Shown: positions 16,175 through 24,266 of the stretch, one piece after another | Layout of the letters: each line of letters starts with the position of its first letter | How positions within the stretch are numbered: position 1 is the first letter of the stretch | Source of the DNA: an uncultured Clostridia bacterium | GTDB lineage: Bacteria > Bacillota > Clostridia > Christensenellales > Borkfalkiaceae | Reading direction: 5' to 3' | Assembly (NCBI GenBank): GCA_934247225.1 | Contig: CAKQJE010000008.1 | Coordinates: 1-64,000 of the forward strand | Length of the DNA stretch: 64,000 bases | Translations under genes and position numbers: made by a program | Notes under the pieces: model-generated | Databases searched by the model: none | Seen by the model: the letters and a program-made list of their open reading frames with translations, nothing else | Told to the model about the DNA's origin: nothing

Positions 16175-17371
16175 ATGACTAAAAAGGTGAGTGAGTATGA
16201 AACGGATAAACAGGAAAGAAAGCAGGAGCTTGTTCGAAACGAGTTTTTGTATTATGATAAATGCGACGGCAAATATGAATTTCCGTTGATAAAAAAACAA
16301 GATATTGATATTGATAAAATATCTTTTTTAAGTTATGTAAATGCAAAAAAGAACGATAACGAAAACAAAGAAAAAACCATACATTTTTTCACATATGATT
16401 GGAAATTTGAAAAAGTTTATAAAGATGCAAATGAGGAGTTTGAAAAACTTAGTCAATATTATTGTTTGTTAAGCCCCGATTTCAGCGTGTTTACGAATAT
16501 GCCACTTGCACTTCAAATAGAAAGCGTTTTCAAAAATCGCTGGTGCGGAGCTTATTGGCAAAGTAAGGGGCTAAAAGTTATTCCAACGGTGTCATGGGGA
16601 GAAGAAAAATCGTTTGACTTTTGTTTCGATGGGATAGAAGAGGGAGCGATTGTTGCTGTTTGTACCTATTATAGGGAAAATTGTGAAGAAGAGTTTATGC
16701 TCGGTTATAACGAAATGCTGAGGAAAATCAAACCAAGTGTAGTCATTTGCTACGATGAGCCGTTTCAAAGAATGAAAGGAAATATAAAGTCTTTTTTGCC
16801 GACAACATATGAATGGACGAAAAATTTGGATTGGAAAGACCTTGTTCAATTCAAATGGGAGAAACAGAACAGGAATGTGTCGGGGTTAAATCCGAGTGAT
16901 TTCAAATTTTTCGATTATAAGGATCTATATGCAAAAAATCGGATGGTCAAATGCTCGATATGCGGGAAAGTTGCGCTCGAAGACGAGTTCGGGAACGGCG
17001 AATGTAAAAATTGCGGGTGGAAATTCAGTCGCGACGAAGAAAAATTAGAACGGCAGATTGGCATAAGTTATCCTATGCTTGTTTCTCCGACGACAGCTCG
17101 CGAGGAGTATAAAAAGGGCTTGCCGTTCAAGGCGACTTTCAAGGAGTTTATGAACGGACTGTTCTTTTACAGCGAAATGCTTTTCACTTACGAAGGCGTT
17201 TCTTACGAGGTGTTTTTCAAGGACGAGGACGTTATCGTTTTATGTTCGGAAACCATGCAGCAGGAGTATCCGACGAGAGAAGAGTTTGAAAACCGTGCAA
17301 ATATCGACGGGAAACTGCTGAAAGATATCTGGGACGACGTGACTTTCGCGGGGTTTATGTTTTGCGGCTAA
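16175..17371 (+). CDS. DUF4417 protein with C-terminal zinc ribbon
   Basis: The first two thirds of this 398-residue protein match DUF4417: YCLLSPDFSVFTNMPLALQI, the IPTVSWGEEKSFDFCFDG block and PSVVICYDEPFQRM. From about residue 262 there is a zinc ribbon with two CxxC pairs (CSICGKV and CKNCGWKF), like CPCC-type Cys-rich proteins, then an unassigned alpha/beta tail (FKATFKEFMNGLFFY). The gene changes from AT-rich to core-like codon use at about 16945, which is where the ribbon begins. This suggests a chimera of imported and resident DNA. SD AAAGGAG. It follows a small toxin-like gene by 14 nt. Confidence 0.7.
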   Translation: MTKKVSEYETDKQERKQELVRNEFLYYDKCDGKYEFPLIKKQDIDIDKISFLSYVNAKKNDNENKEKTIHFFTYDWKFEKVYKDANEEFEKLSQYYCLLSPDFSVFTNMPLALQIESVFKNRWCGAYWQSKGLKVIPTVSWGEEKSFDFCFDGIEEGAIVAVCTYYRENCEEEFMLGYNEMLRKIKPSVVICYDEPFQRMKGNIKSFLPTTYEWTKNLDWKDLVQFKWEKQNRNVSGLNPSDFKFFDYKDLYAKNRMVKCSICGKVALEDEFGNGECKNCGWKFSRDEEKLERQIGISYPMLVSPTTAREEYKKGLPFKATFKEFMNGLFFYSEMLFTYEGVSYEVFFKDEDVIVLCSETMQQEYPTREEFENRANIDGKLLKDIWDDVTFAGFMFCG

Positions 17372-17390
17372 GTCCGCGGTTCGAAAGTCG

Positions 17391-18482
17391 CTATTCGAGA
17401 CCGTCGGTGTTGTTCGATAACAGCGCTTTGCGGCGGTTTCTGCGGACTCTGTTGATATGCCGCGCGAACGCGCCGCCGCTTAAAATTTCGGCAACTATAA
17501 GCTGTTCAAACGACGGAACGGGGCAGGAGTAGCCCTCGAATTCTTTATAAAATTTTTCCGCGAGCGAGTCGGGCAGAATCATATACGCCGTTCGTAGCGA
17601 AGGAAAAATCGTTTTCGAAAAAGAATTAACGTAAATCACGTTTTCGTCGCTCGCGTTTTTAAACAATGTTTCGGTGAGATTTGCCGAAAGAGAAAATTCG
17701 GACTCGTAATCGTCTTCAACGACGAGCGAGCCGTTTTTTTTCGCCCACAAAAGGTATTCCGCACGTTTCGAGGCGGAAGCCGTAACGCCCGTAGGAAAGC
17801 TCCGATACGGCGTGACGTGCAGTACGTCGGCTTTGGAATTGTTTAATTCTTCCGATAAAATGCCGTCTTTTCCGAGCCTTAATTTCTCGACTTTCGCGCC
17901 GCTTTGCCTATAAATTTTTTCGATAATTCCGTAAGACGGGGTTTCAACGGCGAACGTTTTTTCTTTTCCGATAAGCTCGGCGATAATACCGTAAAGATAT
18001 TCCGCGCCCGAGCCGATGATCACGTTTTTTTCTTTCGCCGTAACGTTTCGGCTCGTTTTTAAGTAATCGACTATCGCTTTTTTTAGCCGCGGAAGCCCGC
18101 CCGCACCCGATTTTTTGTAAATCCGCTCGCCGAAATCGTTTAAAACCGAACGCGCGGCAGAAGCAAAAACTGTAAAGGGGAAATATTCGCGGTTTGTTTT
18201 CGGCTTTAAAAGGTCGTAAGAAAAATCGCAGGCGAAATCGGGTTTTTCGGCTTCTTTTATAACGCTCGATTCGAGATAAGAAACATAGTATCCGCTCCTT
18301 GCTTTCGGCTCGATATAGCCTTCGCTTTCAAGCAGTTCGTAAGCGTGTTCCACGGTTATAACGCTTGCCGAAAACATCTCCGCGCACACTCTTTTGGAGG
18401 GGATTTTCTGCCCGTAGCGAAGCGTTTTGTCCGTTATGTCGTCGCGCAGTTTTTCGTATATCTCTTCGTATTTTTTTTTCAT
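17391..18482 (-). CDS. MocR/PdxR-type GntR regulator with aminotransferase domain, C-terminally truncated
   Basis: This 363-residue protein has an N-terminal GntR winged helix (residues 1-70, with SASVITVEHAYELLESEG) followed by a PLP type I aminotransferase-like domain. The PLP-binding block YVNSFSKTIFPSLRTAYM with the Schiff-base Lys is intact. Family members are usually 440-490 residues. This one stops soon after HINRVRRNRRKALL, so about 80-100 residues are missing. The stop lies only 20 nt from the end of the DUF4417 gene, at the right edge of the accessory island. MocR proteins often control vitamin B6 genes (family knowledge). The divergent neighbour is an ECF transporter S component. 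Confidence 0.8.
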   Translation of the reverse strand: MKKKYEEIYEKLRDDITDKTLRYGQKIPSKRVCAEMFSASVITVEHAYELLESEGYIEPKARSGYYVSYLESSVIKEAEKPDFACDFSYDLLKPKTNREYFPFTVFASAARSVLNDFGERIYKKSGAGGLPRLKKAIVDYLKTSRNVTAKEKNVIIGSGAEYLYGIIAELIGKEKTFAVETPSYGIIEKIYRQSGAKVEKLRLGKDGILSEELNNSKADVLHVTPYRSFPTGVTASASKRAEYLLWAKKNGSLVVEDDYESEFSLSANLTETLFKNASDENVIYVNSFSKTIFPSLRTAYMILPDSLAEKFYKEFEGYSCPVPSFEQLIVAEILSGGAFARHINRVRRNRRKALLSNNTDGLE

Positions 18483-18545
18483 AATCTGACCTTATAAAAT
18501 AATCTTATTTTGGATATTTTTATATGTTCAAATTTATGATATACT
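18481..18545. promoter_or_regulatory. Divergent control region between MocR and ECF gene
   Basis: ATAATCT occurs twice as a direct repeat, at 18481-18487 and 18499-18505. MocR regulators typically bind direct repeats. TATACT at 18540-18545 may be the -10 of the transporter gene; no good -35 is seen. Confidence 0.4.
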
Positions 18546-18589
18546 GTTTAAAGAAAAAAGTCAAAGGATTTTTATATCGAAGGTTTTTT

Positions 18590-19090
18590 ATGAAAATAAC
18601 TACAAGAAAATTGTGCGTTACGGCAATGTTTACGGCGCTTAACATAGTGCTGAGTTCGTTCGGCGTGCCTGTGCCGGGCGGAAAAATTTACTTAAACGAC
18701 GTGGCGATATGCTTCGCTTCGCTTTTGTTAGATCCTTTTTCGGCGTTTATCGTCGGCGGGGTCGGGGCGTTTATCGGCGACGCGATTTTTTATCCCACGC
18801 CTATGTTCGTCTCTCTCGTCACTCACGGATTGCAAGCCGTCGCAATATCTCTGATAGCGGGCGGGTGGAGAAACGGGGAACTTCCCAAGCTTTGGCGGGC
18901 GATAGTCGGGGTTGTCGTCGGCGCGGTTATAATGGTCGGTGGGTACACGCTCGGCAAGATTTTCGTTTACAGTACTTTGGAATACGCAATAATAAAACTT
19001 CCTTTCGAAATATTGCAAGCCGGCGTAGGCGCGGTCGGCGGAACGGTTTTGTTGTACGCAACGCCGCTTAAAAAAGTAAGAGTTCAATAA
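18590..19090 (+). CDS. ECF transporter S component (possible vitamin B6-type vitamer)
   Basis: This 166-residue membrane protein has about six helices and the ECF S-component start MKITTRKLCVTAMFTALNIVLSS, in which Ala-rich helix 1 binds the shared energising module. ATG 18590 is chosen because a GAAGG SD lies 6 nt before it; an upstream TTT-rich extension from 18524 is unlikely. The energising module (EcfA, EcfT) is elsewhere, as is normal for group II ECF systems. The divergent MocR suggests pyridoxine or pyridoxal as substrate (inference). A terminator follows. Confidence 0.82.
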   Translation: MKITTRKLCVTAMFTALNIVLSSFGVPVPGGKIYLNDVAICFASLLLDPFSAFIVGGVGAFIGDAIFYPTPMFVSLVTHGLQAVAISLIAGGWRNGELPKLWRAIVGVVVGAVIMVGGYTLGKIFVYSTLEYAIIKLPFEILQAGVGAVGGTVLLYATPLKKVRVQ

Positions 19091-19112
19091 AAGATTTGGT
19101 GGTAAAATAATT

Positions 19113-19143
19113 TGCGGGCGCGCGGCTTTGCCGCGCGCCCGCA
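19113..19143 (+). terminator. Strong hairpin after the ECF gene
   Basis: TGCGGGCGCGCGGC pairs with GCCGCGCGCCCGCA around a TTT loop. The 14-bp GC-rich stem is followed by a short T run. Confidence 0.85.
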
Positions 19144-19271
19144 TTTCGTATAAAAACAAAAAAGTGGCTCTATAAGTCGATTAACGCGCATTTTTATGGG
19201 TAATCGGTTGAATTTTTTCGTCCGGATTGAGTCTTTGAGACTAAAAAAATACTCAAAGTCTCTCAAATCGC

Positions 19272-19300
19272 TTGTTTTTACAGTAATATAATGTTATAAT
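19272..19300 (+). promoter_or_regulatory. Promoter of the polysaccharide operon
   Basis: TTGTTT (19272-19277), a 17-bp spacer and TATAAT (19295-19300). The leader would be about 160 nt and contains the 19355-19407 tandem repeats. An earlier hairpin (CTTTGAG/CTCAAAG near 19231-19256) lies upstream of it. Confidence 0.6.
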
Positions 19301-19354
19301 ATAATTAACGCCTGTATAATTACAGCGATTTTATCAGGCTTTTTTATGTCGCGG

Positions 19355-19408
19355 CAAGAACGGATAACAAGAACGGATAATCAAGAACGGATAACAAGAA
19401 TGGATAAT
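19355..19408. repeat. Four tandem copies of a CAAGAACGGATAA unit
   Basis: Copies start at 19355, 19368, 19382 and 19395, with unit length alternating 13 and 14 bp; the fourth has one substitution. They lie in the leader of the polysaccharide operon, after the promoter. Copy number could change by slippage and alter leader folding. Confidence 0.85.
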
Positions 19409-19465
19409 TGTTTAAGGTGATTGTTTAAAATATCTTACGGCGGGATGAAATTTACGGAGAAAAAC

Positions 19466-20731
19466 ATGAAATTTAAGCCTTTTGAAAAAAAAGTGTGGCT
19501 TGCAACGCCGACCATGCACGGCGAAGAATTGGAATATATGACCGAGGCATACAGAACGAATTGGATGTCTACGGTAGGAGAAAATATTAACGAAGTGGAG
19601 CGCATTGCCGCAAAAAAAGCGGGAATGAAATATGCCGTTGCCCTCTCGTCATGCACCGCGGCGCTTCATCTTTGCGTGAAATCCGCAGGCGAAAGGTTGT
19701 ACGGTAAACCGGCAATCGGTCACGGCGCGTTGGAGGGCAGGCGAGTGTTCTGCTCGGATATGACTTTCGACGCAACGCTCAATCCCGTGGTGTACGAGGG
19801 CGGAATTCCCGTTTTTATCGATACCGAAGCCGAGTCCTGGAACATGGATCCCGCGGCGTTGGAAAAAGCATTCGAATTATATCCCGACGTAAAATTGGTC
19901 GTTTGCGCCGAGTTGTACGGTTTCCCCGGGCGTATCGATTTAATTAAGCGAATTTGCGAAAAACACGGCGCGCTTCTGATCGAGGACGCCGCCGAAGCAA
20001 TGGGCGCAACGCTTGCCGGCAAGCAATGCGGCTCGTTCGGAGATTATTCCGCGATAAGTTATAACGGAAATAAAATCATAACGGGTTCTGCCGGGGGGTG
20101 TCTGCTTACAGACGATATCGAAGTCGCGAATAAAGCGCGCAAATGGTCGACTCAGGCGCGCGAAAACGCCCCGTGGTATCAACATGAAGAAGTCGGTTAC
20201 AATTATCGGATGAGCAACGTCGTTGCAGGCGTTATCCGCGGACAGTATCCGCATCTGGAAGAGCATATCGCGCAGAAAAAGGCAGTTTACGAACGCTATC
20301 GCGACGGACTGAAAGATTTGCCTGTGCATATGAATCCGATCGTTGACGGCGCCGAGCCGAACTATTGGTTGTCCGCTTTGATTATCGACAAAGAATATAT
20401 GTGCAAACAGGTCAGAAACGATTCCACGGCGCTTTACGTAAAAGAAAAAGGCAAAACCTGTCCGACGGAGATTTTGGAAACGCTTGCGAGTCTTAATGCC
20501 GAAGGCAGACCGATCTGGAAACCGATGCATATGCAACCGATGTACCGTATGCACGAGGCGATCGGCAGAGACGGTACGCTTCGTTGCCGCACAAACGCAT
20601 ATATCGCGGGCGGAGTGAACGACGTAGGCGCGGATATTTTCGAACGCGGTTGTTGTTTACCGAGCGATAACAAAATGACTGCAAAAGATCAGGCAAAGGT
20701 AATTGAAATAATCAGGAGTTGCTTCGATTAA
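19466..20731 (+). CDS. DegT/DnrJ/EryC1/StrS family aminotransferase (UDP-sugar, EpsN/PglE-like)
   Basis: This 421-residue PLP enzyme transfers an amino group to a keto-sugar nucleotide. The N-terminus PTMHGEELEYM, the AALSS-like cofactor block (VALSSCTAALHL), and the PLP Lys in YNGNKIITGSAGG (about residue 203) match the EpsN/PglE subgroup that makes UDP-4-amino-4,6-dideoxysugars such as bacillosamine precursors. ATG 19466 is favoured by GGAG 7 nt upstream. The matching 4,6-dehydratase is not in this window. The next gene is the phosphoglycosyl transferase that would use such a sugar as the first residue on the lipid carrier (inference). Confidence 0.88.
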   Translation: MKFKPFEKKVWLATPTMHGEELEYMTEAYRTNWMSTVGENINEVERIAAKKAGMKYAVALSSCTAALHLCVKSAGERLYGKPAIGHGALEGRRVFCSDMTFDATLNPVVYEGGIPVFIDTEAESWNMDPAALEKAFELYPDVKLVVCAELYGFPGRIDLIKRICEKHGALLIEDAAEAMGATLAGKQCGSFGDYSAISYNGNKIITGSAGGCLLTDDIEVANKARKWSTQARENAPWYQHEEVGYNYRMSNVVAGVIRGQYPHLEEHIAQKKAVYERYRDGLKDLPVHMNPIVDGAEPNYWLSALIIDKEYMCKQVRNDSTALYVKEKGKTCPTEILETLASLNAEGRPIWKPMHMQPMYRMHEAIGRDGTLRCRTNAYIAGGVNDVGADIFERGCCLPSDNKMTAKDQAKVIEIIRSCFD

Positions 20732-20746
20732 ACATATCGGAGCGTT

Positions 20747-21469
20747 ATGCATATGTACGCAAAATTCTGGAAAAGATTTTTTGATTTCACGTTATCGCTT
20801 CTGGCGCTGATCATACTTTCGCCTGTTATGCTTGTTCTGATCATTGTCGGCGCGATTGCGATGAAAGGTAATCCGTTTTTTGTGCAACCTCGCCCGGGAA
20901 AGAAGGGCAAAGACGGACGGGAAAAGATTTTTTATCTGATTAAGCTCAGAACTATGAGCAATAAGCGCGGAGATGACGGCGAACTTCTTCCCGACGATCA
21001 GCGTCTCGGGCGCTACGGGGCGTTTTTACGCAGTACTTCCCTTGACGAATTGCCGTCTTTGTTCAATATTTTATCGGGGCGGTTAGCCATTGTCGGACCG
21101 CGCCCGTTTTTGGTTCGCGACTGTGTTTTTTTGACAGACGAACAACGCCGTCGCCACGATGTCCGCCCCGGTCTTACGGGACTCGCGCAGGTAAACGGTC
21201 GTAACAACATAACTTGGGAACAAAAATTCGAATACGACTTGCAATATATCGACCGCGGCATTACTTTTGCTGGCGATCTGAAAATTATTTTCCAAACGGT
21301 AGGCAAGGTTTTAAAAAGAAAAGATACCGTTCGGGAGGGAACCGTTTCCGATGTGGATTACGGCGATTGGCTTATGATGGAAGGCAAAATCGATCGCGCG
21401 ACATACGAAGAAAAACAAGAGGAAGCAAAAGAATTATTGAACGCTCAGAAAGGAAGGAAAAATCGATGA
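20747..21469 (+). CDS. Initiating sugar phosphate transferase (PglC/EpsL-type monotopic PGT)
   Basis: This 240-residue protein starts with a re-entrant membrane helix (residues 12-36, LSLLALIILSPVMLVLII) followed by the catalytic core. Diagnostic blocks are FYLIKLRTMSNKRG, the acidic DELPSLFNILSG, VGPRPFLV and RPGLTGLAQVNGRN. The family moves a sugar-1-phosphate to undecaprenyl phosphate at the cytoplasmic face. Its small size fits the PglC-like group. GGAG at 20739-20742 serves ATG 20747 (20753 is the alternative). It overlaps the next ORF by 4 nt. Confidence 0.92.
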   Translation: MHMYAKFWKRFFDFTLSLLALIILSPVMLVLIIVGAIAMKGNPFFVQPRPGKKGKDGREKIFYLIKLRTMSNKRGDDGELLPDDQRLGRYGAFLRSTSLDELPSLFNILSGRLAIVGPRPFLVRDCVFLTDEQRRRHDVRPGLTGLAQVNGRNNITWEQKFEYDLQYIDRGITFAGDLKIIFQTVGKVLKRKDTVREGTVSDVDYGDWLMMEGKIDRATYEEKQEEAKELLNAQKGRKNR

Positions 21470-21567
21470 AGAAAACGTTATGGCAAAAGATAAAATTGTT
21501 CTTCCGCAAATGGATGAGCGCAAAAATTATTCCGCATGCTTTGAGAAACGAGGTGTTAGCAGGATGA
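21466..21567 (+). CDS. 33-residue basic small protein, translationally coupled
   Basis: The ORF encodes a short, very basic and amphipathic peptide (MKKTLWQKIKLFFRKW followed by a hydrophobic tail). It begins in an ATGA overlap with the stop of the sugar transferase and ends in an ATGA overlap with the start of the acyltransferase gene. Double overlap argues that it is translated. AAGGAAGG precedes it. It has no known family that I recognise. Its amphipathic helix could sit on the membrane next to the PGT. Too short for standard gene callers. Confidence 0.55.
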   Translation: MKKTLWQKIKLFFRKWMSAKIIPHALRNEVLAG

Positions 21568-22406
21568 AAGGCTGGAAGTATTACAATCATGCTGCCATAC
21601 CGACAACAGCTCCTCATCAGAATCCGGACTTGATTCAAATAGAGAACGGAAATATTTGGAATATTGATGGAAAGACTCCTTTATTGGTAAGGTGGACAAC
21701 GGATTTTGACTGCGGATATGAAACAAATTGGTGGTATGTGATTAAAGATACTCCGTTTGATATAAGTAAACTTAAAGCAAAGCGGCGATATGAGATCAAT
21801 AAAGGGATCAAGAATTTTGAAATTAAGGAAATTGAGCCGACAAATTATGCTAATGAACTATGTGATGTCCAGATTGCGGCATATTCTGCATATCCGAAGA
21901 AATACCGTCAATCTGTCGATAGGGTAAAATTTATTGAGTCGGTGCAAAAATGGGATTGTTTTATTTGTATCGGCGCCTTTGCTCGTGAGTCTGAAAAACT
22001 TTGCGGATATGTTTTACTGTCAAAAGAAAGCGAATCTTATGTAGATTTCAAAGTAATGCGCACAAATCCGGAATGTGAAAGGGAAGGAGTAAATGCTGCC
22101 TTAGTGGAAGGGATATTAAAATATTTCAATTCATTTCTGGCAAATGGCGGATATATCTGTGACGGAGCAAGAAGTATCAATCATGAAACGGCTTTTCAAG
22201 ATTATCTTGAAAAATACTTTGGTTTTAGAAAAGCTTACTGTAAGTTGCATATTGCGTATAAACCCAGGCTGAAACGTGTGGTTCATTTATTGTATCCTAT
22301 CCGAAAATTTCTTTTGAAAATGGATGGAATAGGTGCATTACATTCTATAAATGCTGTCTTAAAAATGGAAGAAATTTGCCGTAACGAGGAACATGTAAAA
22401 TTTTAA
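21564..22406 (+). CDS. Putative GNAT/FemAB-like N-acyltransferase
   Basis: This 280-residue protein has the look of a GNAT-fold or FemAB-like acyltransferase of surface-polymer clusters: KAKRRYEINKGIKN in the middle, GYVLLSKESESYVDFKVM as the central strand, and GVNAALVEGIL. ATG 21564 lies in an ATGA overlap with the 33-aa ORF and has a GAGG SD. A likely role is N-acylation of the amino sugar made by the first gene (inference). Codon use is more AT-rich than in the neighbouring genes, hinting that this gene was exchanged separately. Confidence 0.65.
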   Translation: MKGWKYYNHAAIPTTAPHQNPDLIQIENGNIWNIDGKTPLLVRWTTDFDCGYETNWWYVIKDTPFDISKLKAKRRYEINKGIKNFEIKEIEPTNYANELCDVQIAAYSAYPKKYRQSVDRVKFIESVQKWDCFICIGAFARESEKLCGYVLLSKESESYVDFKVMRTNPECEREGVNAALVEGILKYFNSFLANGGYICDGARSINHETAFQDYLEKYFGFRKAYCKLHIAYKPRLKRVVHLLYPIRKFLLKMDGIGALHSINAVLKMEEICRNEEHVKF

Positions 22407-22455
22407 AAAGGATCAATTGGAGTAATCGCAAGAAATATTAGTAAAGGATGTAATT

Positions 22456-23217
22456 ATGAGTGAAACTGTTTCGATAGTAATGCCGTCGTATAACACGACA
22501 AATTTTATATCGGAAACGATAGAATCTGTATTGGCTCAAACTTACACGGATTGGGAATTGATTATCGTGGACGACTGCTCGACAGACAATACGGACGAAG
22601 TTGTTAAACCGTATCTGAGCGATTCCCGAATTATCTACATAAAAAACGAAAAAAACAGCGGGGCGGCGATATCGAGAAATCGCGCCTTGCGGGAAGCAAA
22701 GGGAAAATGGATTGCCTTTCTTGACTCCGACGATCTTTGGATGCCCGAAAAATTGCAAAAACAGATTGCGTTTATGGAAGATAACGGGTATGACTTTTCT
22801 TACACGAACTATATCGAAATCGACGAAAACTCGGAGCCGAACGGACGGAGCGTGACGGGACCAAAGAAAATCACTCGGCACGGAATGTATAACTATTGCT
22901 GGATGGGGTGCCTTACGGTAATGTATAATGCGGAAGTCGTCGGAACGTTGCAGATAGAAGATATAAAAAAGAACAACGATTACGCCATGTGGCTTAAAGT
23001 ATGTAAGAAAGCCGATTGTTATCTCTTAAACGAAACGCTTGCAGAATATCGGAAAAGAAGCGGGTCGATCAGTAATCACGGATACGCAAAATTGATCAAA
23101 TGGCATTATATATTATTTCGCGAAGCGGAAAAGAAAGGGGTTTTAAGCTCTTTGTTTCTGACATTCCGAAATCTGTTCTGGGGTGTCTGGAAGAAAATTC
23201 GATATGTTAAAAAATAA
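22456..23217 (+). CDS. Glycosyltransferase family 2
   Basis: This 253-residue GT-A enzyme starts with VSIVMPSYNTTNFI and has VDDCSTDNT, the nucleotide-binding region, and the DxD-type metal motif in AFLDSDDLWMPEKL. The later WMGCLTVMYN and DYAMWLKVCKKAD blocks fit the EpsE/WcaA-like group. SD AAAGGATG precedes ATG 22456. It overlaps the next gene by 14 nt. It adds one sugar from a nucleotide donor to the repeat unit; donor and linkage cannot be told. Confidence 0.93.
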   Translation: MSETVSIVMPSYNTTNFISETIESVLAQTYTDWELIIVDDCSTDNTDEVVKPYLSDSRIIYIKNEKNSGAAISRNRALREAKGKWIAFLDSDDLWMPEKLQKQIAFMEDNGYDFSYTNYIEIDENSEPNGRSVTGPKKITRHGMYNYCWMGCLTVMYNAEVVGTLQIEDIKKNNDYAMWLKVCKKADCYLLNETLAEYRKRSGSISNHGYAKLIKWHYILFREAEKKGVLSSLFLTFRNLFWGVWKKIRYVKK

Positions 23218-24265
23218 GCGCGCGTTGGCAAAAGTAAGCGTTATAGGTCATTTCGGAGAGGGGTTAAACCTTCTCAACGGTCAGACCGTGAAAACGAAAA
23301 TAATAACAGAAGAGTTATCGGAAGAACTTGGCAAAAACGAAGTCGTAAAGTTCGATACGCATGGAAAATTCGCTATAATAAAAGCACCGTTTATCGCGTT
23401 TTCCGCATTGAAAAAAGCAAAAAACGTTTTGATTTTCCCTGCGCATAACGGCGTGAGAGTGTACGCTCCTTTGCTTGTGTTTTTCAGACGATTTTTTTCG
23501 AAAAGAAAACTGCATTATTCGATAGTCGGCGGATGGCTTCCGAAAATGCTTGAAAAAAAGAAAGGACTTTTGAAAACGTTGAAGCGTTTCGACGGACTTT
23601 ACGCCGAAACAGAAACTTTGAAAAAAAAGTTAAACGATCTCGGACTTTGTAACGTGTCTGTCGTTCCGAACTGCAAAAATCTCGAAATCCTTACAAAAGA
23701 ACAGCTTGTTTATCAGAGCGGCGAGCCGTACAAGCTTTGTACATTTTCGAGAGTTATGAAAGAAAAGGGTATAGAGGACGCCGTGACCGCCGTTAAAGCG
23801 GTAAACGAACAGACGGGAAGAATTGTTTATACTCTCGATATCTACGGGCAAGTCGATTCGGGCGAAACGGAATGGTTCGAAAATCTGAAAAGCGATTTCC
23901 CGGAATATGTGAAATATAAAGGCGAAGTCGGGTATGACAAGAGTACGGAAGTTTTGAAAAATTATTTCACGTTACTTTTCCCGACACGTTTTTATACGGA
24001 AGGAGTCCCCGGAACGATAATCGACGCCTACGCGGCGGGAATTCCCGTCGTTTCGGCGAGGTGGGAAAGTTTCTCGGATATCGTAGACGACGGCGTTACG
24101 GGTTTCGGATATGAATTCGAAAATGTTTCGGATTTGACCCGTCGGCTTGTCGCTATGGCGGAAAATCCAGAAACAGTCAATAAAATGAAAGCCGATTGTC
24201 TTAAAAAAAGAAATAAATATTTACCGAGCAATGCGATAAAGCCGTTGACGGACAATTTGGAATAA
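23204..24265 (+). CDS. Glycosyltransferase family 4
   Basis: The 353-residue protein is a GT-B fold enzyme. The N-terminal acceptor half starts with VSVIGHFGEGLNLLNGQTVKT. The C-terminal donor half has FSRVMKEKGIEDAV, and the nucleotide-sugar EX7E-type region FPTRFYTEGVPGTIIDAYAAG. ATG 23204 is preferred; GTG 23183 would extend it by seven residues. It lies inside the operon with a 14-nt overlap on the left and 1 nt spacing on the right. Confidence 0.9.
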   Translation: MLKNKRALAKVSVIGHFGEGLNLLNGQTVKTKIITEELSEELGKNEVVKFDTHGKFAIIKAPFIAFSALKKAKNVLIFPAHNGVRVYAPLLVFFRRFFSKRKLHYSIVGGWLPKMLEKKKGLLKTLKRFDGLYAETETLKKKLNDLGLCNVSVVPNCKNLEILTKEQLVYQSGEPYKLCTFSRVMKEKGIEDAVTAVKAVNEQTGRIVYTLDIYGQVDSGETEWFENLKSDFPEYVKYKGEVGYDKSTEVLKNYFTLLFPTRFYTEGVPGTIIDAYAAGIPVVSARWESFSDIVDDGVTGFGYEFENVSDLTRRLVAMAENPETVNKMKADCLKKRNKYLPSNAIKPLTDNLE

Positions 24266-24266
24266 A

